Below, piece after piece: positions 1 to 6,811 of a DNA stretch of 9,370 nucleotides. The DNA comes from JAYVIQ01 sp043770215 (lineage in GTDB: Bacteria; Bacteroidota; Bacteroidia; Cytophagales; JAAEPT01): contig JAYVIQ010000065.1 of NCBI GenBank assembly GCA_043770215.1, positions 1 through 9,370 of the forward strand. Direction: 5' to 3'. A program made the translations under genes and the position numbers. Numbering within the stretch: the stretch's first letter is position 1; each line of letters begins with the position of its first letter. The notes under the pieces were generated by a model. It saw nothing but the letters and a program-made list of their open reading frames with translations, was not told the DNA's origin and ran no database searches.

Positions 1-54
1 TCAACTTGGCTAATTTGTCAAGGAGGGTACTCCTATGGTTTTACTTTATTTTGA
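1..54 (+). CDS. Possible 3' end of an upstream gene (C-terminal 17 codons, partial)
   Basis: The first frame is open from the window edge to TGA at 52-54 and would encode a C-terminus ending GGYSYGFTLF. The final phenylalanine with alternating aromatic and hydrophobic residues is the usual beta-signal at the end of outer-membrane beta-barrel proteins. That makes this frame more convincing than the other open frame, which stops at 87-89. A hairpin starts 16 nt after the stop, as expected at a gene end. Seventeen codons cannot identify a family, so this is a tentative partial gene. Confidence 0.33.
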   Translation, partial: STWLICQGGYSYGFTLF

Positions 55-70
55 AGTATAAAAATAATCA

Positions 71-93
71 GGGTTTACTTTTTCAGTAGACCC
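71..93 (+). terminator. Hairpin after the left-edge reading frame
   Basis: GGGTTTACT and AGTAGACCC form a 9-bp stem with one G-T pair and a TTTTC loop. It lies 16 nt after the possible stop at 52-54. No run of T follows directly, so it is not a textbook intrinsic terminator. It could be a 3'-end structure or part of a dispersed repeat, because its right half belongs to the repeat seen again at 247-268. Confidence 0.35.
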
Positions 94-99
94 TAAATA
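78..99. repeat. 22-base direct repeat, copy 1
   Basis: CTTTTTCAGTAG followed by ACCCTAAATA matches positions 247-268 at 20 of 22 bases. The copies lie 169 bp apart in the same orientation. In both, the AGTAG segment is the right arm of an inverted repeat. The function is unknown, and they may be ends of a decayed element. Confidence 0.45.
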
Positions 100-167
100 C
101 TTTTGTTTTCTATCCCTATGGATATGTTTCAGCGAAATCAAGTAAATTTTAGTAGTTTTTTATACAG

Positions 168-208
168 TCTTGACTTTTTGGTTACTTTTTTGTCAAGAAA
201 AAAGTGAC
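168..208. repeat. Interleaved palindromic block
   Basis: Two inverted repeats overlap here. TCTTGAC (168-174) pairs exactly with GTCAAGA (192-198). GTTACTTTTTT (181-191) pairs with AAAAAAGTGAC (198-208) around a 6-base loop with one G-T pair. The two stems share position 198 and the first stem uses the second's loop, so only one can form at a time. From memory, similar palindromes recur between genes in Bacteroidota genomes; I could not check this here. Confidence 0.5.
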
Positions 209-246
209 AAATGATTGATTGTAAATAAGCTAAGAAAACTACTTTG

Positions 247-268
247 CTTTTTCAGTAGCCCCTACATA
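247..268. repeat. 22-base direct repeat, copy 2
   Basis: CTTTTTCAGTAG followed by CCCCTACATA is the second copy of the repeat at 78-99, differing at two positions. Here the inverted pairing is shorter (CTACT 239-243 with AGTAG 254-258). Loss of the longer stem suggests the copies are drifting apart. Confidence 0.45.
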
Positions 269-371
269 ATTCATGATTACACAATCTAAACAAACTTGTG
301 ACTTAACTTTATTGATAGCAATTAATGATTACATTTGGTCATGTGAGCAAAAAAGGTGGTGTTTACAGAAA

Positions 372-392
372 GAAAAAAAATACAAGGTATTT
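372..392 (-). terminator. Weak intrinsic terminator of the rbfA-permease-glycosyltransferase cluster
   Basis: Read on the minus strand, AAATAC and GTATTT form a 6-bp stem around a CTT loop (387-392 with 378-383) and run into an unbroken T tract (plus-strand A tract 373-380). It lies about 79 nt beyond the glycosyltransferase stop. The position and T tract fit a terminator, but the stem has only one G-C pair, so it would be inefficient alone. Confidence 0.33.
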
Positions 393-470
393 AAAACCAT
401 GAAATTCAGAATTGACTGATCTTTACTAAATGCAAGTAATGGGTATCTAGTAATTCAACATTATTTGGAT

Positions 471-2384
471 TTACTGTTTTATAGGGTCAGCAATACTATA
501 CAAATATTTATTTTCCTCGTAAGTTTTTACTATGGGGTTTTTTATAGAAATATGTTCTCCGATTTCTTTAAAAAGCATCATTTCTACTTCTATAGGTTTT
601 CCTAAATTCTTCATCGAAACTGAACTTTTGTTTAAACAAATACATGCTTTAGCCCAAGTATCACCATTGCTTTTAAAAAATTTATTTAACGGTATATCCG
701 AATAAAAAATAGATTCAGCACCATTTTTTACAGATACCATTATTTTTGTATTTGGGTTCAGCTCTTTTGCTTTAAACTCAAACTCAAAAGAATAGCTGCT
801 CTTGTTGTCATGCAAAAATTTAATGGACGGAAACCAACAAGATTTTTCTTTAGGCAATAATATAAAACACTCACCTTCCTCGTCTATTTGTGGAGTTTCA
901 TAGCTTATACTCCAATGCATTTGTTCTTTGAGTTGTAGATTTTTAGAATAGGCCAAAGAGTCATCTGAATCAGTGTCTATTTTTTGTTCTCTCTTCACAA
1001 GGGTCTGTTTTTGTAAAACTTCTATTTCTATAAGTTGCCCTTTGTATGCTTTTTTGGTGGGTATAAAATGTGGTGTGAAATATGGCTTTAGTCTTACAAT
1101 TCCTGATGCACATATAATATAGGTGTATTTAGAAAGTATTTCTTTGTAATCAATAGTACTTATATTAGTAATAGATAATGTATCTATTTTAGCCATGTCC
1201 TCTTTTAAATAGTGAGCTAGGTAGCTGAAGTTCACATCAGAAACCACCAGTATTCTTTCTTTATCTAGATTCAGACTCATCACTGTTTTTGCCAACTCCA
1301 TATAATGTTGTTTTGGAAAAAGAGTGAAATGCTGTCTGCTATAACTCAATGAAAAAATACTTATGATAGTTACAAACATACCTAATAGAAGTAGCTTTTT
1401 ATCATTTAAAACCCTTGAGAACCCACTAAATATAGGGACAACTAGGAAAGGAGAAACTGAAATCAACAAATGAAATTGTAACACTGGAGATACAAAGTAT
1501 GAGTACATAAATCCAATAAAAAACACAATAATAAACCAGAAAAACCCAACGGTTATCCATTTCGACCTTTCTTTTTTTCTGTAAAAGTAAAGGGAAATAC
1601 CCAGTATAGCTATAATGTATAATATGGGATTGTAGCAAAAGAAATATCTAAAAAATTTCGGGATAAATTCTATCTCTGTTGGGCCCATCCAGGTAAGAGA
1701 ATCACCTGATGTAAACTGGCAAATAGTTACATAAAGTGCGGGTGAATAAAGTAAAATAGCAAAAAATAATGCATAAACATATTGTTTAGTTTGTTCTTTA
1801 CTTGTCCAAAACAAACCAGTTACCCACACAATTATTGCAAACATCATATTAAAATGATGATTTGAAGCTCCCAAAGCAGCAAAAAGAATCATTAAATAAA
1901 AGTATTTTTTTAGGTTTGTAGTAAGCCACAAATGCCAATACAAAACTAAACATAAGGCAAATAAAAATCCTGTAATATACATACGGCATTGAACACTATA
2001 TGTTAAATGCAATTGATTGCAAGCAAAAAATAAAGTGACAACCAAAGAGACTGATACAGATTGGGTAAATGCTTTACTAACTCGGTACAAAAAGTATAAA
2101 GAAATAATACTAACTACCAAAAAAGGAAGTTTTACAGCCGTTTCAGAATAACCAAAAATACTTGTCCAAAAATACAAAAATACCTGTATCAACGGCGGAT
2201 GAGTATCTAATTCAATGACCCCTTTACTAAATACTTCCGAAAAAGAAGTGTATTTTGTACGAGTAAGAGCACTTAGCTCATCTCTAAAAAATGATAATTC
2301 GAAAAAATTATATGCTCTCAAAAATAAAGAAAAGAGCAAAACTAAAGCAACTGATAACTTTTCCTTATCTATTTTTTTTAACAT
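471..2384 (-). CDS. GT-C membrane glycosyltransferase (GT39/ArnT-like) with C-terminal beta-rich domain
   Basis: This 637-residue polytopic inner-membrane protein probably transfers a sugar from a polyprenyl-phosphate donor on the periplasmic side. After the first membrane segment comes the acidic loop motif FRDEL (D35, E36), where GT-C enzymes place their catalytic or metal-binding acid. DTHPPL follows at 60-65, and this His-Pro-Pro signature recurs in PMT/ArnT-like proteins (PMT_2 type). About ten hydrophobic segments run to roughly residue 355. A soluble part follows, and from about residue 460 the sequence looks like a beta-sandwich, with alternating strands and NGDTWAKA near the end. ATG at 2382-2384 overlaps the permease stop by 7 nt (ATGTTAA), implying translational coupling. 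The acceptor (lipid, protein or glycan) cannot be read from the sequence. The family-level call is secure, the role of the extra domain is not. Confidence 0.82.
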   Translation of the reverse strand: MLKKIDKEKLSVALVLLFSLFLRAYNFFELSFFRDELSALTRTKYTSFSEVFSKGVIELDTHPPLIQVFLYFWTSIFGYSETAVKLPFLVVSIISLYFLYRVSKAFTQSVSVSLVVTLFFACNQLHLTYSVQCRMYITGFLFALCLVLYWHLWLTTNLKKYFYLMILFAALGASNHHFNMMFAIIVWVTGLFWTSKEQTKQYVYALFFAILLYSPALYVTICQFTSGDSLTWMGPTEIEFIPKFFRYFFCYNPILYIIAILGISLYFYRKKERSKWITVGFFWFIIVFFIGFMYSYFVSPVLQFHLLISVSPFLVVPIFSGFSRVLNDKKLLLLGMFVTIISIFSLSYSRQHFTLFPKQHYMELAKTVMSLNLDKERILVVSDVNFSYLAHYLKEDMAKIDTLSITNISTIDYKEILSKYTYIICASGIVRLKPYFTPHFIPTKKAYKGQLIEIEVLQKQTLVKREQKIDTDSDDSLAYSKNLQLKEQMHWSISYETPQIDEEGECFILLPKEKSCWFPSIKFLHDNKSSYSFEFEFKAKELNPNTKIMVSVKNGAESIFYSDIPLNKFFKSNGDTWAKACICLNKSSVSMKNLGKPIEVEMMLFKEIGEHISIKNPIVKTYEENKYLYSIADPIKQ

Positions 2385-3595
2385 GTATCTACATTTTTTG
2401 TGCTAGATAGTATCGGTTTTATAATCATAAGTATACTTACAATAAAAGTAAGAAGCGTAGATAAAATAAAATCAGTTACAGACATGCGTACTGGTATATG
2501 AGTGACTAGTACATTTGGCTCCGGTACAGAAACCAAACCTATACTGCCTTGCATATATACAAGTCCAAAAGCAAGGGACAGTCCTATACATATACCTGTA
2601 CCTATAATGTACATTCCTTCAATCAAAAATATTTTTTGTATATTTTTTGCAGATGTTCCTAATACATTTAGCGTTTCTATATCTTTTTGTTTACTGAGCA
2701 CAAGCATAGAAACGGCTGCATATAAGTTTAAGGAAGCTATAATTAAAATAAATAAAAAAATCAGATAGGTCATCATTTTTTCTACTTTAATGGCTTTGTA
2801 AATAGATAAGTGCCTTTCTTCCCTATCTTGAATTTGCATTGTGTTTCTGAAAATCTTTTGAAGTGTAGGTTCTACACTTTCTTTGGTAAACCCTTTATTT
2901 AATTTAAGTTCTAGAGAAGTGCATTGGTTTTTATAGCTAGTAAGTGCTCTTACTGCTTCTATAGGCATGATAATATAACGTTCGTCATATTCCATTTCTA
3001 TTCTAAATACCCCTATAGGCTCTACAGCTGTTTGCTGGTAAGAGTTTTGACTTTTCTTAAAATGGCTTTTCTCTCTATTTGGGTACATGAGCGTAAAAAA
3101 ACCAGCGCTCTTCATATTTATATCAAATTTATAGACTATTCCAGAACCAATAATAGCACTACTTACAGGGTTATTTGTGAAAATATTTACGCTTCCTTGT
3201 TCTATTTTTCGGTTTATTAAATTTTGTTTAAAAAATGTATTACTTACTCCTTTAAATCTAATTACATCTTGTCTGCCTTTATAATCCAGTATGGCATCAT
3301 CTTCAAGAATTTCTGTGTAAACTTGTATTTCTTTGCATTGTTTCAGTTTGTTTTTTTGCAAAGCATCAAGTTCAAATACTTTGCCTGTTTTTGGTTTAAG
3401 TTCCAAATCACTATCAAAAGCATAGTGAATATTTTTTAGCTGGTCTGTAAATCCATTGAATACAGAAAGTATTACAATTTCTGCAATTACCATTAATGCA
3501 ATAATAGCAATTGCTAAAATAGAAATCTTGTTTACAAAGCTTTTTCTACTTTTAGAAAAATAGTATTTTTTGGCTAAAAAACTCGAGAGATTCAT
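2378..3595 (-). CDS. FtsX/LolC-E-type ABC transporter permease
   Basis: This 405-residue protein has the lipoprotein-releasing permease layout: a short cytoplasmic N-terminus (LAKKYYFSKSRKS), membrane segment 1 at about 24-46, a large periplasmic domain at about 50-270, and three membrane segments near 275-300, 322-347 and 375-393 forming the FtsX domain. The loop KQKDIETLNVLGTSAKNI after segment 2 matches the coupling helix that contacts the ATPase in this family (MacB/LolE mechanism). The family typically extracts outer-membrane lipoproteins for LolA. No ATPase gene is adjacent, so a LolD-like partner must be encoded elsewhere. The ATG at 3593-3595 overlaps the rbfA stop by 4 nt (ATGA). From memory, an rbfA-permease pairing is common in Bacteroidota. 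It could also serve another MacB-like exporter. Confidence 0.85.
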   Translation of the reverse strand: MNLSSFLAKKYYFSKSRKSFVNKISILAIAIIALMVIAEIVILSVFNGFTDQLKNIHYAFDSDLELKPKTGKVFELDALQKNKLKQCKEIQVYTEILEDDAILDYKGRQDVIRFKGVSNTFFKQNLINRKIEQGSVNIFTNNPVSSAIIGSGIVYKFDINMKSAGFFTLMYPNREKSHFKKSQNSYQQTAVEPIGVFRIEMEYDERYIIMPIEAVRALTSYKNQCTSLELKLNKGFTKESVEPTLQKIFRNTMQIQDREERHLSIYKAIKVEKMMTYLIFLFILIIASLNLYAAVSMLVLSKQKDIETLNVLGTSAKNIQKIFLIEGMYIIGTGICIGLSLAFGLVYMQGSIGLVSVPEPNVLVTHIPVRMSVTDFILSTLLTFIVSILMIIKPILSSTKNVDTC

Positions 3596-3963
3596 TCCTC
3601 TTCTGTAGGTGCAGGTGGAATGTTTAGGTCTTTAATCATTTTATCCATTTTGCTGGCTTCTTGCCAGGTATCGTCTTCATAAAAACGCAATTCAGGTATA
3701 ATACGCATGTTGTTACGTAGTCTTTTTCCTAAATGCCCTCTAAAAAATGGAGCGCTTTGGTTTAAAGCTTTTAATACCTCGTCTTTGTTTTGTATAAACT
3801 CTAATGCTATATATATTTTGGCTACTCCCAAATCTGGGGTAACCCTTACTCCTGAAAGAGTTAGAAAGGCATTGCCAAAAATTTCTTTGCCATCGCGCAA
3901 AAAAATATCTGCCATTTCTTCTAATATAAGTTTCGAAAATTTTTGTTGTCTTTTGCTATCCAT
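3592..3963 (-). CDS. rbfA: 30S ribosome-binding factor RbfA
   Basis: RbfA binds the small ribosomal subunit and acts in late 16S rRNA processing and cold adaptation. From ATG at 3961-3963 the product is 123 residues, the normal RbfA size, and begins MDSKRQQKFSKLI, which matches the family's N-terminal helix. The KH-fold core includes VRVTPDLGVAKIYI (39-52) and LRFYEDDTWQEASKMDKMI near 97-115, the family's closing strand and helix. A longer frame opens at 4047, but its 28 extra residues have no counterpart in the family, and the candidate promoter at 4023-4030 would start transcription inside that extension. The shorter start is therefore preferred. It is the first gene of a three-gene overlapping cluster. 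I see no Shine-Dalgarno sequence, which is usual in this phylum. Confidence 0.92.
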   Translation of the reverse strand: MDSKRQQKFSKLILEEMADIFLRDGKEIFGNAFLTLSGVRVTPDLGVAKIYIALEFIQNKDEVLKALNQSAPFFRGHLGKRLRNNMRIIPELRFYEDDTWQEASKMDKMIKDLNIPPAPTEEE

Positions 3964-4022
3964 AATAAGGTGTAAGTTGAGTGTTGATGTTTTGTTAAAA
4001 GTCTGTTTTTTTTTAGTTGATA

Positions 4023-4030
4023 CAAAAGTA
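4023..4030 (-). promoter_or_regulatory. Candidate -7 promoter element for rbfA
   Basis: On the minus strand this reads TACTTTTG, a full match to the Bacteroidota -7 consensus TAnnTTTG. Transcription would start near 4016, giving a leader of about 50 nt before the rbfA ATG at 3963. No TTTG -33 element stands at the usual spacing. The same octamer occurs at 4147-4154, about 120 bp further upstream, as a possible second start. No clear promoter was seen for the divergent gene at 4245. Confidence 0.45.
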
Positions 4031-4244
4031 ATGTGCTTTTCCAACACGTATTTTTTAAATATGTGTTAATTACTGGTATATCTAATAAAGCGTACTTTAT
4101 TTCAAAACATAATCCTCTAATGTTATTTGTATTCTTAATTATGAAACAAAAGTACAAAATAATATGCACTATTTTTACTGCCTTTCATATTTGCTTTGTG
4201 TTGTGTACTCAAAGTCTTAACTTGCTACTTAAAATATTAATGGA

Positions 4245-5630
4245 GTGATACAATTCTTTTCTATAAACGACTTTACCAGATACATTACTTTGTTTGTTAT
4301 TCTTGTCTTGATACGAAGTTTTTTTTGGGCATTTTATCCTGAGCCTTTTCTGATAGAAATTCATTATCAAAATATTGTAGAACAATTAAATAGGCTTGGA
4401 GAAAGCTATGTAAATGTATTGCACCAAATTGGGCCATTATCTGCTGGATTGTTTAGGTATGTATATGGTGGTGTTGGAGAAAGCGTTTTTTTGGCCAGAT
4501 TGATTGCATTATTAGTGTGCTATATTCAGGTTTTAGTTGTAACAGTGGGTATTAATAATGTTAATGGTTTAAGAGAAAATAATTCTTTTTTTGGCGTAAT
4601 ACACATTGTTTTACTGCATTTGTTTCCAGATATGCTGGTGCTTTCTCCTTTGCTTATGGGTATGACTGTGCTTTCTATTACCTATGTGATGCTTTTTTCT
4701 ATCATAAGAGACAGAACCAATGATGGTAGTTATTTGTTTGTGGGTGTTTTGCAGTCATTGGCAATTGTTATATTATTTCCCTTGTTTATCTTTACTATAC
4801 CTACATTATTGGTAATTGTTTTCTATACTAGGTTCAATCCTAAATTTATAGGTTTGTATCTGTTGGGTCTTGTTTTACCTATGACTATAGTATTTTCTTA
4901 TTACTTTTTTAATAATTACGCTAGTGAATACTTTACAATAAATTTTTTTTACGGGTTTAGCATACGTTTTATTTCTCAAGTGCCATTTACCTACTACTTT
5001 ATTATAGGTTTTGTGCCTATAGTTTTGTTTACCATTTCTTTTTTTAAGGTCTTGGCAATGTACAATATGGTCAATTACCAACAAAAAATGATAGTGACGG
5101 GTACTTTTTTCCTTATAGCGGCTTTAGTTATTTTCTTTCTACTGCCAGACAAAAGTCCATTCTTCTTTTTCCTTTTTATCCCTTTTGCTATACATTTCTT
5201 TGGTATCTTGTTTATAGAAAGTAGGTATGCAAAAATGGACAGGCTAGCCTTTTTATGCTTTTTTTTAATGCTTGGGATACCTTTATTGACTAAAATAGAT
5301 AAAATCTCCACTTTTTTTACTACCAATGAATTGCTTCCCAAAGAAGTAATACCTAGCTACGGAAGAGTTTTAAACTTGTCAGATGATAAAAATGTATTGG
5401 CAAACAACCACTACGCCACAGGTTTTTGCGATTTTATGATTGCTCGCAATTTCTTTTTAGACAAAACTCCAGAGTCCTCTATTTTAGTATACAATACCTT
5501 AGAAAAAGATTTGCCAGATGCAATTTATGACCCAAACCATATAGTAGCCTCTAAGTTCAAATCTTTGCCTATGCTTGCCGAAAAGTACAAATATTTTAGT
5601 CATTTAACACTTTATAGACGTAAGATATAA
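4245..5630 (+). CDS. Polytopic membrane protein of unknown function
   Basis: I do not recognise a characterised family. The 461-residue product is strongly hydrophobic, with about ten membrane segments between residues 13 and 350, then a soluble tail of about 100 residues holding NNHYATGFCDFMIARNFFLDK. The layout (short N-terminus, PEPFLIEIHYQ after segment 1, LSPLLMG in mid-membrane) is reminiscent of uncharacterised Bacteroidota proteins of the DUF6427 or GT-C-like type, but the Asp-Glu and His-Pro-Pro motifs of the glycosyltransferase at 471-2384 are absent. The start is probably GTG at 4245: an in-frame stop lies at 4230-4232, and no ATG occurs in frame before the first membrane segment. 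The stop shares one base with the ATG of the next gene (TAATG), so the two are probably made together, which suggests an envelope or lipid role. Confidence 0.75.
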   Translation: MIQFFSINDFTRYITLFVILVLIRSFFWAFYPEPFLIEIHYQNIVEQLNRLGESYVNVLHQIGPLSAGLFRYVYGGVGESVFLARLIALLVCYIQVLVVTVGINNVNGLRENNSFFGVIHIVLLHLFPDMLVLSPLLMGMTVLSITYVMLFSIIRDRTNDGSYLFVGVLQSLAIVILFPLFIFTIPTLLVIVFYTRFNPKFIGLYLLGLVLPMTIVFSYYFFNNYASEYFTINFFYGFSIRFISQVPFTYYFIIGFVPIVLFTISFFKVLAMYNMVNYQQKMIVTGTFFLIAALVIFFLLPDKSPFFFFLFIPFAIHFFGILFIESRYAKMDRLAFLCFFLMLGIPLLTKIDKISTFFTTNELLPKEVIPSYGRVLNLSDDKNVLANNHYATGFCDFMIARNFFLDKTPESSILVYNTLEKDLPDAIYDPNHIVASKFKSLPMLAEKYKYFSHLTLYRRKI

Positions 5631-6397
5631 TGCAAATTATAGGGCATAGGGGTTGGAGGGGCAAATTCCCAGAAAATACTTTGATTGGCTTTGAGCAAGT
5701 CTCTGAGTTAGGAGTCCCCGCCATAGAGTTAGATATCGTAATTACAAAAGATAAAAAAATTTTGGTGTCGCATGAACCTTGGTTTGATTTAAGATACTGT
5801 AAAACCAACTACGAAGGTAATTTTTACCAACAGACACTAAATGAAATACAAAAAATAGATTGCGGTTTAGTTTTCGATGAGCGCTTTGCAAACCAAGTCA
5901 AAGTGCCAGCCACAAAACCGAGTTTAAAAGCAGTAATAGGTCTATATAATATGCTTGGTCTAAAACCTTTTATTGCTTTAGAGGTGAAATCTGAAACAAA
6001 AAGATATGGCTTGTCTCAACCATATGCTCAGGAGTTTGCGGAGTTATTGATTGATTTTGAGATGACGTATTTAAATGGTTTTGATTATTTCGTTCAAAGT
6101 TTCGATCCTTTTTTCTTAAAAAAATACCATCAACTTCAACCCCAGACCAAAACAGGCTTGTTGGTAGAAATAAATGCCCATGTTGCCAAAGACTTAGATT
6201 TTTTAGAATATAAGCCAGATTTTTATAATCCAGAACATACATTGCTTACAGATACTTTGGTTAAGGATATTGAAGCACAGGATCTTGAAATATATACTTG
6301 GACAGTAAACGAAACCACAGATTTAGAAAAAATTAAACATTATCCTATAAGGGGATTAATCACAGACTACCCAGAACGGTTTACGGAGTTTTTTTAA
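5630..6397 (+). CDS. Glycerophosphodiester phosphodiesterase (GDPD family)
   Basis: This 255-residue TIM-barrel enzyme should hydrolyse glycerophosphodiesters from deacylated phospholipids to glycerol-3-phosphate and an alcohol. All core motifs are present: GHRG (catalytic H6, R7), PENT (14-17), the metal pair E33 and D35 in AIELDIVITKD, the second catalytic histidine H48 in VSHEPWFD, E118 and K120 in ALEVK, and the family ending YTWTVNE (222-228) with GLITDYP (242-248). No signal peptide is seen, so a cytoplasmic site like UgpQ is likely. Length is typical. It is translationally coupled to the preceding membrane protein by a 1-nt overlap. The stop codon lies 2 nt before the inverted-repeat element at 6400, whose insertion left the gene intact. 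Confidence 0.93.
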   Translation: MQIIGHRGWRGKFPENTLIGFEQVSELGVPAIELDIVITKDKKILVSHEPWFDLRYCKTNYEGNFYQQTLNEIQKIDCGLVFDERFANQVKVPATKPSLKAVIGLYNMLGLKPFIALEVKSETKRYGLSQPYAQEFAELLIDFEMTYLNGFDYFVQSFDPFFLKKYHQLQPQTKTGLLVEINAHVAKDLDFLEYKPDFYNPEHTLLTDTLVKDIEAQDLEIYTWTVNETTDLEKIKHYPIRGLITDYPERFTEFF

Positions 6398-6399
6398 TT

Positions 6400-6567
6400 A
6401 TGTGAATATCCGTAATTGTACCAGTAGAGGAATTGATTAGTGATTTTGGGCGAAACCCTATCGAGTCAGGCTCTATGTCTCGCTTTTTCTGCTGAAAAAA
6501 AAGAGCTCCGCCTAGATCCTTTTTTCAAAAAAATAAGATAAACTGTTATTATTACGGATATTCACAT
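6400..6567. mobile_element. 168-bp MITE-like element with 17-bp perfect terminal inverted repeats
   Basis: ATGTGAATATCCGTAAT at 6400-6416 is the exact reverse complement of 6551-6567. Matching continues inward imperfectly to about 26 bp: after the 17 exact bases, TGTACCAGT opposes AATAACAGT with 6 of 9 identical. The 168-bp unit is too short for a transposase and contains no long frame, so a non-autonomous transposon derivative is the simplest reading. I do not recognise the terminal sequence and see no clear target-site duplication (flanks end AATT on the left and begin GATT on the right). It might instead be an extended hairpin serving as a 3' processing signal for the phosphodiesterase transcript. 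Confidence 0.6.
6447..6534. repeat. GC-richer palindromic block inside the element
   Basis: The interior differs in composition from its surroundings. GGG-CGAAA-CCC forms a small hairpin (6448-6458), GTCAGGCTC follows, then TTTTTC-TGCT-GAAAAA is a perfect 6-bp stem (6484-6499), followed by the GAGCTC palindrome and CCGCCTAGATCC. From memory this order (GGGCG..CCC hairpin, GTC-GGC segment, T/A-rich hairpin, C-rich tail) resembles a palindromic intergenic repeat widespread in Bacteroidota. I cannot search for it here. Confidence 0.42.
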
Positions 6568-6811
6568 GATTTTTCTCTTTTTTGGAAACAAAACTTTTTT
6601 TAAAATATATATACAGATTTACTTTTAGTCTTCATAATTAAATCATTACCCTTAGTTTTTTATAAATTCGTAAATAGCATAGTCTATTTTTTATACAATA
6701 ATCAAGAAACAATAAGCGAGGTATAAAGACTTTTATAAAACATACCTCACCTACAAGTAAAACAGATAAGCTAGTAAGTATCATTTTTTTTAAACGTTTT
6801 ATAACTGCAAG
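6568..6811. other. Non-coding upstream region of the sulfur operon
   Basis: This very AT-rich stretch holds T and A tracts and one notable inverted repeat (6718-6748). A 62-codon minus-strand frame crosses it (6638-6826) but starts inside the Crp-type dyad and shows no family features, so I do not call it a gene. Its distal position makes it a possible extra regulator-binding zone for the promoter at 6812-6856. Confidence 0.5.
6718..6748. repeat. 7-bp inverted repeat upstream of the sulfur promoter
   Basis: GAGGTAT (6718-6724) and ATACCTC (6742-6748) are exact reverse complements separated by 17 bases that contain the palindrome TTTTATAAAA (6731-6740). It lies about 110 bp upstream of the predicted transcription start. 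It could bind a regulator or be the 3'-end hairpin of an upstream transcript. No T tract follows. Confidence 0.35.

Larger units (their letters stand above)
55..470. other. Non-coding gap with hairpins and repeats
   Basis: No convincing gene lies in these 416 bases. They hold the hairpin at 71-93, the palindromic block at 168-208, two copies of a 22-base repeat (78-99 and 247-268) and a weak minus-strand terminator at 372-392. A 29-codon frame from ATG at 118 to TGA at 205-207 runs straight through the palindromic block and is better explained as read-through of a repeat. The gap would lie between convergent transcription units if the partial gene at the left edge is real. Confidence 0.6.

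Noticed and set aside
118..207. 29-codon plus-strand frame ending SLDFLVTFLSRKK
   Set aside because: Its second half is translation of the palindromic block at 168-208, so the repeat explains it better than a gene does.
4147..4154. Second TACTTTTG octamer on the minus strand as the main rbfA promoter
   Set aside because: It would leave a leader of about 180 nt and also lacks a -33 element; the nearer copy is preferred, though this one may be an alternative start.
4033..4248. 71-codon plus-strand frame ending 4 bases into the membrane-protein gene
   Set aside because: It overlaps the rbfA promoter, has no recognisable protein features, and its coupling-like ATGGAGTGA ending is probably coincidental.
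6400..6567. Start of a CRISPR array or an attachment site
   Set aside because: There is only one inverted pair and no repeat-spacer periodicity, and no integrase gene is nearby.
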